The notes beneath the pieces were generated by a model. The model was given only the letters and a program-made list of their open reading frames with translations. It was not told the DNA's origin and ran no database searches. From the NCBI GenBank assembly GCA_964023205.1, contig OZ026846.1:33252194-33316193 (forward strand): a DNA stretch of 64,000 nucleotides, written 5' to 3'. This document shows positions 12,586 to 24,301 of this stretch, piece by piece. Within the stretch, counting starts at the first letter, position 1; the number at the start of each line of letters is the position of its first letter. Source of the DNA: Lutraria lutraria. Lineage: Eukaryota > Mollusca > Bivalvia > Venerida > Mactridae. A program made the position numbers and the translations under genes.

Positions 12586-13789
12586 TGTTCCAATTCAACG
12601 AAAATCACAAGAATCTATTTTGCTTTTATTTACGCTGAGTGCAAAATGTAGAACGGACTGTGAACCGACCTGACTAAAGGAAAGTACGCACGTTACTAAA
12701 CCGTGGTAAAATAAACTGGTTCCCGTTCCATCTTGTAGTGCACCCTAAGGCTTTGTACACACAAGTCAACGGGAACCAGTTTACGTGGTAAAACTGACAC
12801 TGAGCGAGTTCGATTAATAACTACAGTTACAATAGTTCAACTAAACATAGATCGAACCAACCCTAGTCGTGCGTGCTCTAGTCTGGTTAGTCTAGCTACT
12901 CTCGTTCAACCAACGATAATACGCTAGTTTATCTCGTTCCAAGATGGCGGTTATTAATGACGTATTTCATTTGAATATATCGTATTTCTTTAATTAATAT
13001 CATGATGCTAAAACTCCCCGTAGCGGTTACTTCCCTTGGTCAGATGTAAATTTGGACCCTTAAAATTCTGTCAAATTACTTTTCTCTCATTTAACTATTA
13101 AGCTTAATGAACGAAATGAAATAAACGTTAAAGAAATTCTTAAACAAAAGATAAACCTTTAATTGGTACCCTTTAAAGACCTATAATTAAGTACTATGTA
13201 TAGTACCCTACAATGATTTTCTTGGATGGAACAAGTACGTCTGATGAACTGCCACCCTAGCTAGCCCTGGAAGTGTAATATTTATCCCAATCATAGGATA
13301 ATGATCTCGCATATTAGTGATATTGTTGAGCAAGTTTCTGGACTTTTATCAAGGCGTGATCACACAAAGACCTATACACATGTATATAGTATATAGGTGC
13401 CTAATAAGAATTTACAAGCCCATTAAAGTCGTTAACGGAAAGTACTACATGTTTACTTTGAAAAGGCAAAAGCAAAAGCTTATTCAGGCCGTGTAATATG
13501 ACAGTTATCACACATATAAAATTCATGAGCGTAGCACGATATGTGTTAGATTTTTTTCAAAATAATAACTACGTGCACCAATACATTTTTAACTCAATAT
13601 GGCTTCTCTTTTTCTGAATAAATTTTAAAAATAATAGGAATTTTAAGATTTTACCTAGTTATAAAATACACGATTGAAAATATCAATCAAATAAGGATAA
13701 TTAATAAATTTAGTGAACAAAATTTGGTACATGTGTTAAAATTACATATACAGTGTATATAACATCGCTCAGTAGAGGGGTCACGTCAG
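12586..13789. other. ALDH upstream region
   Basis: Sequence upstream of the aldehyde dehydrogenase start codon; its promoter should be here. No confident TATA box can be assigned. The one clear structure is the inverted repeat at 12712-12783. Confidence 0.5.
12712..12783. promoter_or_regulatory. 16-bp perfect inverted repeat upstream of ALDH
   Basis: TAAACTGGTTCCCGTT at 12712-12727 is the exact reverse complement of 12768-12783, with a 40-nt spacer. It lies about 130-200 bp upstream of the ALDH start codon. It could be a protein-binding site, a transcript hairpin if the transcription start is further upstream, or a small-element relic. Function unknown. Confidence 0.5.
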
Positions 13790-14400
13790 ATTTGCTTGCG
13801 AATAGCCACAGGCTATAACAGGACTATACCGTTACGCTCACCATTGCTCAATAGACTGACCAGTGGTTTTAATTGGTCATTTAACGCGATGACGGATCAT
13901 AATTGCCCGGGATATAAATCTGTGTGTCAAAATGACGATCTCAGAATGATGGATTTAGATTCCGTTCACAAACCTATATCAAATTCGTATTTCAACCTCC
14001 AAGTAACATACACCTGTAGATAATAACGTTACTCCCCCAGTGCACCATAGTTATGCGTCCTCACCACCGCTAGACATCAATACCGATCGATTTGCAAGTA
14101 AGGCTGTATATTGGTGCATTTGGAGATGAGTTAATTTTGATGGACGATAATGCCCGTCCTAATACAACCAATGTCGTCCAAGAATACTTGCAAAGAGAGT
14201 GTATTACTCATTTGGACTAGCCTGCCCGACCCCTGACCTAAATCCTATTGAGCACATGTGGTACGAGTTACAATTTCAGTCCTTCAGTTCCAACCAAGAA
14301 GCACCCATGAACGTATTAGTGTCTTCCTTGTGGAAGAATGGAACGTCATTCCAAAAGCGATGATAAAACATGATAGGGGCATGCAACGACGGTACTAAGC
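13790..14400 (+). mobile_element. Decayed Tc1/mariner-type transposase
   Basis: A plus-strand reading from 14140 gives MDDNARPNTTNVVQEYLQRE, the catalytic-Asp region of Tc1-like (IS630 superfamily) transposases. It then meets an in-frame TAG at 14218. A shifted frame then gives PDLNPIEHMWYELQ, the conserved DLNPIEH.W block containing the third acidic residue. Upstream, around 13830-13960, a reading with PLRSPLLNRL resembles the second half of the DNA-binding domain. The stop and frameshift show it is dead. Terminal inverted repeats were not found. Confidence 0.75.
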
Positions 14401-16627
14401 TGTCATCGATAGTAACGAATCACATATAGTTCAATTTTTAGGTTAGCAATGTTATTGTATACATGGACGATACCATTTGTGCATGTTTAGGTAACAAGAA
14501 TACTATTGTAATTTGTTATAGAACGATCTATGACACTTTGTAATCACTGTCCTCTGTGGCGAAGTTGGTAAAGTATAAATTTAGTAAATTTTGAGGACTG
14601 TGTCTAATGTTGGACATCATTTTTTATTTTCAACTTTTTTCATTTTAATAAAAGTTTACTTTATATAATTATATCGATAAGAAAATAATATTTAATAGCT
14701 TTTTTATAATAAATTGTTCCGTTAAATTCAAAAAATATATAATGACCTCAAATGGGTAATAAGGATTTATATATTTCAATTGTGGAGTAATAATACATGT
14801 ATAATAAGTAGAAACCGGTTCAGGTGTATAGTATTTTTATACAGTATTTGAAATTACACTTGTATTCGCGATTTCGTACAATAAAAGGTATACAAGAACT
14901 AAAAAAGAGCAAGGACTACACCAGAGAGCAAATGCATTTTCGTCTTTCCTTTTTCTCTTTTGAAAATTAATAAAAAGGTGCTATTCAGTGTGGATACAAA
15001 CGTGTAACAATTTAGAACAAACATATTTCAATAAATAAATTATAAAAAAATAAATGTATATATAATAATTTAAAAAGAAAGTGCCATTAACTGTTTTCGA
15101 ACCACTCACATCTGCTTCGTTTTGTATGTACAATGTACATGTCACCTTAATCAATACACCATGAATCTGATTCACGTGAATAAAATTGATTTTTCCACAA
15201 CATACCCATCTATGACATTATCCCATTCAAATTGTAATAGTCGGCAAACAGCAAAATATCTATTTTTGTAATAACTTTGCATTTTAACTCCCTTCTAACT
15301 GTTTCCTTACTTAAACGGAATACATGTACATGTATATAAAATAAAACAAAAGCTTATCTCGGTCATTTACTTTCTGGTAGCAATTTTTAACCGACCATTA
15401 GCAGACGACCTTACCTAGCGGGAGCCGCGAATTACCATTACGGGTGTGCAGTTGATTCAGTGTATTCTACCGTCACGGCTCAAAACACATGATCGGGCTT
15501 ACGTAATATGAATCGTTACCAACACTGATCAATACTGACGTATATTATGTTTGTGAATGCTGTACAAGCAGTCTGATTAAAGTAACACTGACTTGTGTGC
15601 ACTTTCTATCATACATGTAAGGAACTTGAGGAATTATTTGGAAATTGTATGAAACACCATCTGTTGGTTTTGTGCTGCACGAGAAAGGTGATTAAACTAA
15701 GATTCATTTTTTGTATTTTTACTTGTAAAATTCAAGTACACTTAGGTCGAATGTACATGTATAGTTGAATAATGATTTAGCGTAGAGCTATAATTTTGAA
15801 ACGTAAAACTAGACAACCTGGGGTTCCAGACCAACCAGGCTTTGATTCGATTACGTACACAGCCAGTATACTTGTCGAAATTGTTCAAGTTTTCGAAATA
15901 CGATTTACTTCATTCGGTACGAATGCACCCTGATCAAACTCGATTGCACTGAGTGGATTTTATCGACATAATTTTACGTGAACTGTGCTATTCATGTGCG
16001 TGAGATAGCTAGCACACTTGATACGTTAGTTTAAGTAGACGCTCATGTCGGTGTTAACTAGATTTATCTAACAGACTAAATAGATGACAATAATTTTTGG
16101 ACTGGATGCTGACAAGTGACGATAACTCGAACATTTTTCTAAGGGTCCTACATGTACTAAAAACTTAACTCGTCATGCTTCACGGAAAACGACTATAATA
16201 GAACAAACTTGCTCAAACTTGCGTGAATGCAATGATAATTAAATGCAGACAGCGTCTACCGATCGTTTGATAAGGACTAAAAGTCGTATCACGGACACGG
16301 AAAATGCACGACCTTTAATAAGTACGAGAGGGATAAAAACCTGCGCCACGGAACACAGAATTCCATTGCTCCAAAGCCAAAAAGAGTGCACCAAAAGGTA
16401 AAAACGCGCTCTGTAGTCGTGACAATAGCTTAGTGGACACGTGCCTACAGTTTATTAGACACATATTGCAACACATGATCTCAATTAAAGACACGTTGTT
16501 TATATCTATGCAACAATTCATTGGATAAGTGATTACAATTTATTGGACTCGTCATAACATTAACATATAGAACTCGTGAATACAGGATACAAATACGAGA
16601 CGTTTATTACAGAGGGGAGATAAGGGT
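14401..16627. other. Intergenic, nothing recognised
   Basis: AT-rich sequence between the Tc1 remnant and a SINE. Short ORFs on both strands have no recognisable product. Confidence 0.55.
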
Positions 16628-16875
16628 TCTAGTGGTAACGTGCTGACTACTGAACAAAATGTTGTGGGTTTGATTCTTTGCTCCAGTTTTCGAATTTCTC
16701 AGGAACTCTTTTTCAGTACCTCAAACCCGACTACAAAGTATACTGTGTCTAGAAAATTACAGGAAAAAGGGCGAGACTTGTATCTGTACATTACAGTGGA
16801 CACGATAAAGAACCAGGATGAACTACATGTACATGAATTTGATAAGTGTAAGGATATGAATGCCCGGTTCTTTTG
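16628..16875 (+). repeat. tRNA-derived SINE
   Basis: Head TTCTAGTGGTAACGTGCTGAC and box B-like TGTGGGTTTGATTC. The body contains CAGGAACTCTTTTTCAGTAC and GATAAAGAACCAGGATGAAC. Same family and orientation as 10278-10508. Confidence 0.65.
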
Positions 16876-17397
16876 AATCTTATTTCCCCTTTCTCTTGTG
16901 CGGCTCTGGAATGACCATAATACTCACATGGGCTATTAAAGAACTGATAAATAGATACACAGTATATTACACACATACATAATGTGTATAAGTAATAGAT
17001 TTTAGTCTTTTGTTCTGCAATCCGTGAAGAAGTAACAATTTCTACAACCCTCCTTCACACATCAAACGTGCAAGTGGGGTTTATCAAGCGAATACCTTTA
17101 ATTGTGACTAAACTTTTACGCTTTAATTTTGATAATAATTATTATTGTATTCACTATATATTGACATTGACTTTGATATACTAACATTTCATGTTGTCTA
17201 TATAGGATAATACATTTTGTATTTCGGTTATCATATCTATATCTCCAGACATGTCCAAATTATCAACGTCTGTGTTTACACTATACTAGTATATAAGTCT
17301 GTCTGGTGCACAACAATCTCACTTTTGTCGCTGTCTGTAACAAAACCATTATTGAACTACATTAAACTACTGTTGAGCTCAAGTTTTAATCAGGAAT
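16876..17397. other. Upstream of the short-chain dehydrogenase
   Basis: Presumed promoter and 5'UTR of the gene starting at 17398. No confident core promoter element is visible. An upstream plus-strand ORF (17217-17492) overlaps the true start in another frame and looks spurious. Confidence 0.45.
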
Positions 17398-20300
17398 ATG
17401 ATTCAGTTAGCGTACTTGTCTCTTTTGTACATCATCTGCATTATTGTATTAGTATGTTTCGTGTATTTGTATCTATCAACACTGCAACTTGATGGTTTAC
17501 ATAAACGCTATGTGTTAATCACCGGTTGTGACACCGGATTTGGTAATAAGTTAGCTAGATCTCTGGATAAGAAAGGTGTTCCTGTATTAGCTGGATGTCT
17601 GACGCAACAAGGAGCAGACAATCTGAAGAAGACAACATCCTCACGTCTAAAGACACTTATTGTAGATATAACGGATGAAGAATCAGTTTTACAGGCCGCT
17701 GACTTTGTGAAAAAGAATATTCCAGAAGGAGGTTTGTATTTTGAGGTAACTCTTGCTATTTATCAATTAATGTTCGCTCTGTTATGCCTTTGGCAGTTTC
17801 TGTGGTATCATCCATGGTCAATCTTCATTGCTTTAGTTAATACGTGTAGCTAATGCTGTTGAATTGGTGATGAAGTGGGACGTAAATCCTCAGTTCTTGT
17901 CTTATACTAGTATTTTTCCATGTACACCTTGTAAGGACGTACTCGAATAATTACTAGTTTGTGCAGTATCTTCTTTCTTTGAGCGCTGCTTAATTCAACA
18001 AACTTGTCATACACAATGACGATTATCTGCTTAGTTGTATTATTTCAAAGTAGTCCACAGGCGCTTATTGGGGTCGCCTTGGTAACTCGTATCCTTTGCC
18101 TTCTTGTAAAAGTGACAATTCGGAATTAGAACTTGAGCCAGTTTAGATGTCAGTTATTGCCATGACAAATTTTCAAAACCATCGCATCAGTATAACCTCA
18201 ATATTTAGGTCGTCCACAAACTTTATGGATGACCCTCAGTACATCAGTAATTAAACCTAATGTGGACAGGAAAACCAGTATGTCATTAAAATATTTCAAT
18301 AATTCGTGTTTTGTTATTTCAAGGACTATGGGGACTTGTTAACAATGCAGGTGTCATGCCAACATATGGTCCTACAGAATGGTGTACGCTAAAAGACTTT
18401 GAGGCAACCTGTAAAGTGAATTTATTTGGCACCATATCGATGACGCTGGCTTTTTTACCAATGTTACGTAGCTCATGCGGACGTCTAGTGAATGTATGTA
18501 GCGTAACATCCAACTTCGGTTATCCAGGGATCTCAAATTATGTTGTATCTAAAGCTGGTGTGAAGATGTTCACAGCTTGTCTAAGGTATTTATATGTACT
18601 ACGCACTTCCGACTCGCTTAACTTGCGATCTTATTTTAGATTGAATTCTAATAATTGTGGATTTCGAAATTATATTGGACAAGTTATTACCGATGAGTAT
18701 TAGACTGCCTTCTCTGCAGGGTCTATGGACAAACTACGACAGTAACAATGTTAATTTTAGTATCAATGGATTCGAAAAATTGTTGGCTGGAACATGAGCT
18801 ACATGAAAAAAACTCGAAACATTTAAACTTTCGACGAGAAATATGACTTGCCTTCGAACTCGTTGGCGCAGCCATTTTTCTAGACCCTGTGGTATCACAA
18901 CAATATACAGTGCAACCTCTCCGAAGGAATATCCAGTGGGAGAAGCACAATGGTGCTCTTAATGACAGGTGTTGCTCTAGAGAGGTTGAATTAATAGTTA
19001 AATCGTGCAGTGTAAATAATCAAACTGTAATAGTGGGGAGGTTGTTGCTCAAGAGAGGGCCGCACTGGAGAGGTTACACTGTATAGTATCATTGTGTCTT
19101 TGACTTTTTCTAGACGAGAGTTGCTGAACTCAGGGTTGACAACTCATACAATTGAGCCTGGTGGATTTAACACACATATAACAGATAAGCAGAGACTGAT
19201 GGACGTCTATAAGAAGGGATACACTAAAGCAACACCTGACGCTCAGAAGTTTTATGGTGGAAATATATCAAAATATTGTATGTTGGATTGTTTAATTTTC
19301 CGTTAATGAATTCGTCCTCTCCAATTCATATCAACGTCTTTAAGTGATGTCATATAGTTTCGTTTAGTCGTGCTTCCTTACCTCTTTTGTCCGTATTTTT
19401 TATCAGCCCGAGAAGCGGTCTACGTAGTTTTGGTCACTTTCTATAGTAATCCGGAGTCTCTGACCACTGTGAGTTTAAATCCATAGGGCCAGAAAAAAAA
19501 TCACCCGTGAAAAAGCTTACGTACGGTCGGCCGTTTTACCTTTAGGTGTAGGCCAAGGTCTTCCTCCGACGCTATATTGAGAGTCACTAGATGATCCTGG
19601 CTGCTAGGGCGACAGTAAACCCCAAAGAAAATAATGTCCGACTGATGTATGTACCTCATATAAAATTGTGTGTGAACTTTAACCTAGCCGTGGGCATATT
19701 AATGCCAGGGTCAAATGTAGACGTTTGCACTTATAATACATTTTTATATGATGTAAAGAAAAGGGTGAAATGAAATTTGAAAGCAATTACGAGTTTAGTA
19801 ATGTGTTTTAGATGCGTGTTAAGGACATATCCGGTAGTTGCTATTGCGCAACGTAGTGCGCATCCGTGACGTTAATTTTACCATTTAACATACAGGCAAA
19901 ATAAAAACGTATAGAGGGTGTTTTTTAAACTTTGCATGATCATAGTATATGATAACAGAAATATCTTAATCGAAAATCAAATGGGGGTCGCTTCTGTCTG
20001 AGTTATCTGCCCTTGTTTATGACGTTTTGGCTTAATTTATGTCATTTCAAGGGCAGATCACTCATACATAAATCTTAAATACCATATTTTTTACTTTTGG
20101 TTTATGTATCTCATTTTATTCTTGGTCATAATACAAAATTTCATGCAATTCCATTAAATATTTTTATTAGTTTTTTTCAGTTGAGGTTAACAGACTGACA
20201 ATTCTTCAAAATTAAACCAAGTTTTAGGAAAATTGGCATTGGTTACGGTAAAGAAGAAACAAATACAAAAACACTCATTAGCAGTTCTTGAAATTTTGGG

Positions 20301-21045
20301 CGATTGCATGAAAAATAGTCGGCTACTTAAAAAGGAAATTAAATAAGACCTTGTTTTCCTACATTATGAATTATCTGCCCTTTGAATGACATAAATTAGC
20401 CAAAATGTCACATTCAAGGGCAGATAACTCAAAAACAAGCACCGCAACCCTCATTTTTGTTGATCTTAAAATGTTTCTATGATCATATGCCATGATCAAA
20501 CAAAGTTTTAAAAAAATCTCTCTATACGTTTTTATTTTGCCTATATGCCTATGTGCAAAATTGTGGAAACTGTCAGATATGTCCTTAAGCCATCCTTATA
20601 TAATGTTGGTCTGTACTTACATGACCAAACTTTTTTCAGTGGGTTGGAAAGCATTTTTATTATAACATAAAATCGTTTTACCGAAAATGAAAAACAGGAA
20701 AAAATCACTTAACATTTTCTAAGGGTCGGGGAGAAGGTAAATGAGTATTGAGTCGGTCGCGTGTCACAAATATGACAAGCATCAATATAGGCTAATTGTT
20801 CTTTTTATATTTTAGTGATTTATGGTATCAGCCAATTAGCAAAGTTTGTCAACACCAATGAGCAGAGTGTTCCGGAAGCCATGACTCATGCACTGCTGGC
20901 TAAATTTCCTAACAGAAGGTACTTGGTCGGCTATGATGCCCATCTTTTCTTCAGAATGTTGTCCTTGCTACCAGTATGGGCGGCAGATTATGTTATAGGT
21001 TGGCCGAAACCATATGGAAAATTGTGTCCGGAATTACAGGAGTAA
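17398..21045 (+). CDS. SDR9C-type short-chain dehydrogenase (retinol / 17-beta-hydroxysteroid dehydrogenase-like)
   Basis: NAD(P)-dependent oxidoreductase of lipophilic alcohols such as retinol or hydroxysteroids; relatives are ER-membrane bound. Four exons join in frame: 17398-17731, 18324-18585, 19114-19277 and 20816-21045, giving 329 residues, the normal family length. Residues 3-26 form a hydrophobic N-terminal anchor. Motifs are TGCDTGFG (42-49, cofactor glycine motif), NNAG (118-121), the likely catalytic Ser171, and YVVSK with Tyr184 and Lys188. Also typical are LPMLR and the EPGGFNT segment after the active site. TGCDTGFG and EPG.F.T are typical of the RDH16/HSD17B6/DHRS9/BDH1 group. 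Substrate cannot be assigned from sequence. A MITE ends about 30 bp upstream of exon 3 and a 770-bp element sits in intron 3. It is divergent from the ALDH gene, about 4.8 kb start to start. Confidence 0.93.
17732..18323. other. SDR intron 1
   Basis: Intron with a GTTTGT donor and a TTTCAAG acceptor. No repeat or RNA gene recognised. Confidence 0.6.
18906..19083. repeat. MITE, CAGTRCAACCTCTCC family
   Basis: Left end TACAGTGCAACCTCTCC, right end GGAGAGGTTACACTGTA. The interior has GAGAGGTTGAATTAATAGTT and GAGGTTGTTGCTCAAGAGAG. It ends 30 bp before the acceptor of SDR exon 3, so it probably supplies part of the branch-point region. Confidence 0.75.
19819..20588. mobile_element. 770-bp inverted-repeat element bounded by TTAA
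   Basis: Outer ends are TTAAGGACATATC at 19819-19831 and its exact reverse complement at 20576-20588. A second, roughly 175-bp imperfect inverted repeat runs inward from 19894 and from 20542 (AGGCAAAATAAAAACGTATA on both arms). It includes paired GAGTTATCTGCCCTTG segments. There is no ORF. TTAA at both ends is compatible with TTAA-target (piggyBac-like) insertion, but the internal termini do not match canonical piggyBac ends that I know. A half copy is at 2203-2395. Confidence 0.7.
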
Positions 21046-24000
21046 AGCATTTTATGACCAGTTTGCATTAAAGGGACATGAACAGCTATCTTATAGATAT
21101 TCATATGTTTCTGGGCTCGTTTTATAAACGTTCTTATGAATGAAATATTTTGTAAGCTACTCGTGCTACGTTTAAAGGTCCATTAGCTTTTTGAACGTAG
21201 AAATACAGAACAATATTATAGATAAAAAGAAAGGAAATATAAGAAATACAAAATGTATTCATGTATCTTATTTGCTCTAAAACAACATACATAATGCCTT
21301 TCTTTAGCCACATTTCGAAAAATGTCGTCAGATGCTTTTTCTTATTTTTCTGCAATATCATTGAAAAAACAAACACTGTGCTACATTTCTATGATATAGT
21401 TTAAACATAGTTTATTGCTCGTAACTTTCATATAATATGACATAGAATAAAAATGATGTGTACTTCGTGATAAAAAAAGAAATGAATCGGAATGATTTTA
21501 TTGCAAGCAGAAGTCTGTCACATGATTTTATTGCAAGCTGTCTGTCACTGATAAGACAACTGTCTGGGTAAAATAAGACCCCTCTTTAATTTTAACATCT
21601 AAAAACCTAATGGGGCTTTAAAATGTCAGTTCTGTCAATATATTTGTGTAGAAACAGACTCTATGATTTTTTAAAAAGATTTGTTGCAGATCTTTACGAG
21701 AATTTGAAACTCATCTTACACAACATTGTACGCTGGTCCAAGTGCACCTTGTTTTGTGTGTTACTCCGGTGTAAATGGAAAGTGTCTGGTATATGGAAAA
21801 TTTTAGGACACAAATTTTTATCAAAATGAAGAAATGGATTAAATATGATAAGTAAACATAAACTATGATAGTTTTATTTTAAACTAACGATCGAAATACA
21901 TTGTAGCACCATCATAAATGCAACGAGCCTTTGTTTTTCATTTTTTAATACTCAATCAATCTATTTATTTATTCCATTTTCATGTTCATAACTCATTTAT
22001 ATTATATACTTACATGTCGATACGTAATTTAAGTTGAATGCACAACTTCTTCTAATGTACAAGCAATGTTGTTATTATCATTACGTATCGGGCCGGATCG
22101 TGCGTAGTGACGTCACTATAATATAGTGACTGTGATTTTTTATTTGATTTTTGAAACTATTGGAGATTGCGGATTATACTTGTACTATACCAATCTGTAC
22201 TTGACATTTCATAAACATCGATTACAAAATAAAGAAATTAGATAATTTTTCCTATAACTTTTTTATCACTCCTCGTATTTGAATAACCAGACATCATGTG
22301 CTTGTTGAAATATCTACTGAGTTGTTTTAATTTTGTGATGAAGCAAAATAATTCTAATCCGTTGAGAATATAACTGAATTAAAATACTAGAAGCTGCCAC
22401 GTGGGAAGCTGAAATACATGCAGTGTACATGATCTGTGATTGTTTATTGGAAGGAATGGACTTTTCAGAATACAACATGCATAATTATCCACAAATCTTG
22501 TAAATAGTATGTTTTCCCCTACCATTTGATACAAGGTGTGGGTGATATATACAGTCAATCAATACATATGCTACCGTAGCCCATGTAATTGTCATTTAAA
22601 AAAGCTAATTTTTAATGTAGAGCATCGGCCAATCATATTTATTTGGAAATACATGTAGTTTTCGATTAAGTGGTTCTTACCTGCTATTTATAACTTGTTA
22701 ATACAGGCATACAAAGGCGCTTACTTATCAATGTAATTATATATATCATGACAATATGTCAGTTTTCAACATCCATGTATTTTTGTATAGTATGTTTCTA
22801 GACAACTGACCACGTAAATCCTAACCACAAATACATAGGTTCTGTTTGGTGTTATGTGTGAAGTATGTTGTATGTAGCAGACAATGAAGAACCTACAGAC
22901 TATTTATCTGTTGCTTACACTTGTGGTTGAACACATTCGTACATGAACAGTAAAAATCTAAGGTGAAAAAAAAAACAATCGATTTATTAAAAGAACGGTT
23001 TGTTTGTCAATGAACGGCTATTTTATTGACACAATCACGAACAATTGAATCAAGGTAAATACAAATGTATAAAACAATTTTGGCAAAAAAGATAATCAAA
23101 TTACTGAAAGTACTCATGGAAACTGAACGTACATAGACTTACACTGCAACATGAAATGAGAATTAGTTTAGCCGATGATGACGGATGCTTAATAAAGTAG
23201 TACTTTGGTCCGCATCAAAATTCATGCGCGCCAAGCTAGTGAAAAAGGATGCAGAATGGAGTAAGTCACCACTTGTTAATAATAAATTGGAAACGCTTCA
23301 CAGTAATTCATAACACAGCTTTTGATAAATATTATAAATGACATCAACAGGAAAGATAACCCGCGTACATTTGTTTAAATATGAGTTGAATTACCCCCCT
23401 TGAATATAAATGTCGATATCATCTTACATGAAGTCAAGTTCAGGTGTTTTATATTCGTAAGAACAAAACCAGAACTGTCAAATCTGTGTACAAAGGCCAA
23501 CTGTGTGAAAGACGAAATATGGCCTTAATTGACAAGTGGACTTTATTCGGAGATTATTTTGTTCTAAAATTGATAATCAATAACGTTTTTTTTAAATACT
23601 GACCTTTATTCACAGGACGGACTTCACTCGGAAGTGGTCGCTAGCGCAGGGTTTACTGTACATGTTTATCAAAAACCGTGGGCAGATTTTGGGAACCATT
23701 TGCCTTTAAGTCTATGGAATTAGCCAATTTTTCGAAGATGAAAGACAAAATAAAATTCATTTCAATTACATTTACGGCCAAAAGATGCAATATCAATTAA
23801 TTTATAAATACAGTACTAATCCAATTTGATAAAGGACAAGATGTGTCTTAAAACACGATGCCACAGCGATCTTGGTCATTTACCTATTGACCCGAAAAGA
23901 CACTGACCCTGTAGAGACTGTCATGAGGCACACACATGATGTAGGTGGAAGCGTTTTGAATTCATATGGTTTATTTTTGAATAGATAAAACTACAGTCCA

Positions 24001-24120
24001 TGGGTGCATAGAAATGGTTTTCACAGTACAAATTTAAACATATTTTCAATGACTATGGTAAAGATATTATCATTGATATACACCAAATGTTAAATACTGC
24101 AAATACAATACATTTAGATA
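21046..24120. other. SDR 3' flank and intergenic
   Basis: An AATAAA at 21446-21451 is a plausible polyadenylation signal for the dehydrogenase, about 400 bp past the stop. The rest is AT-rich with no recognisable gene. A 33-bp dispersed repeat lies at 23197-23229. Confidence 0.45.
23102..23229. repeat. Dispersed repeat, inverted relative to 28122-28250
   Basis: The 33 bp at 23197-23229, centred on ACTTTGGTCCGCATC, are the exact reverse complement of 28122-28154 and 46656-46688. Weaker similarity extends about 95 bp left through ACTGAAAGTACTC. This is an unclassified family. Confidence 0.55.
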
Positions 24121-24301
24121 TACAGTACAACATCTCCAGAGCGGCCCTCTGTAGAGCAACAGCCTCTCTATAACAACAACTCCAAAATGTTCCTAAGCTG
24201 ATATTCACTATGTATTTAATCTCTGTAGAGCAACAAACTGTAAACAATGGCCACTATTTACAGATCACACAGGGTTGTTGCTCTACAGAGGCCGTACTGT
24301 A
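24121..24301. repeat. MITE, CAGTRCAACCTCTCC family
   Basis: Ends TACAGTACAACATCTCC and AGAGGCCGTACTGTA; interior GAGCGGCCCTCTGTAGAGC and TCTGTAGAGCAACAAACTG. No coding capacity. Intergenic. Confidence 0.7.

Noticed and set aside
17217..17492. Plus-strand ORF overlapping the dehydrogenase start
   Set aside because: It is in a different frame from the recognised SDR sequence, with no homology.
22108..22115. TGACGTCA (CRE-like) sites here, at 24510 and at 30776 (copy B 49752)
   Set aside because: An 8-base palindrome is expected about once in a window of this size, and there is no promoter context for a claim.
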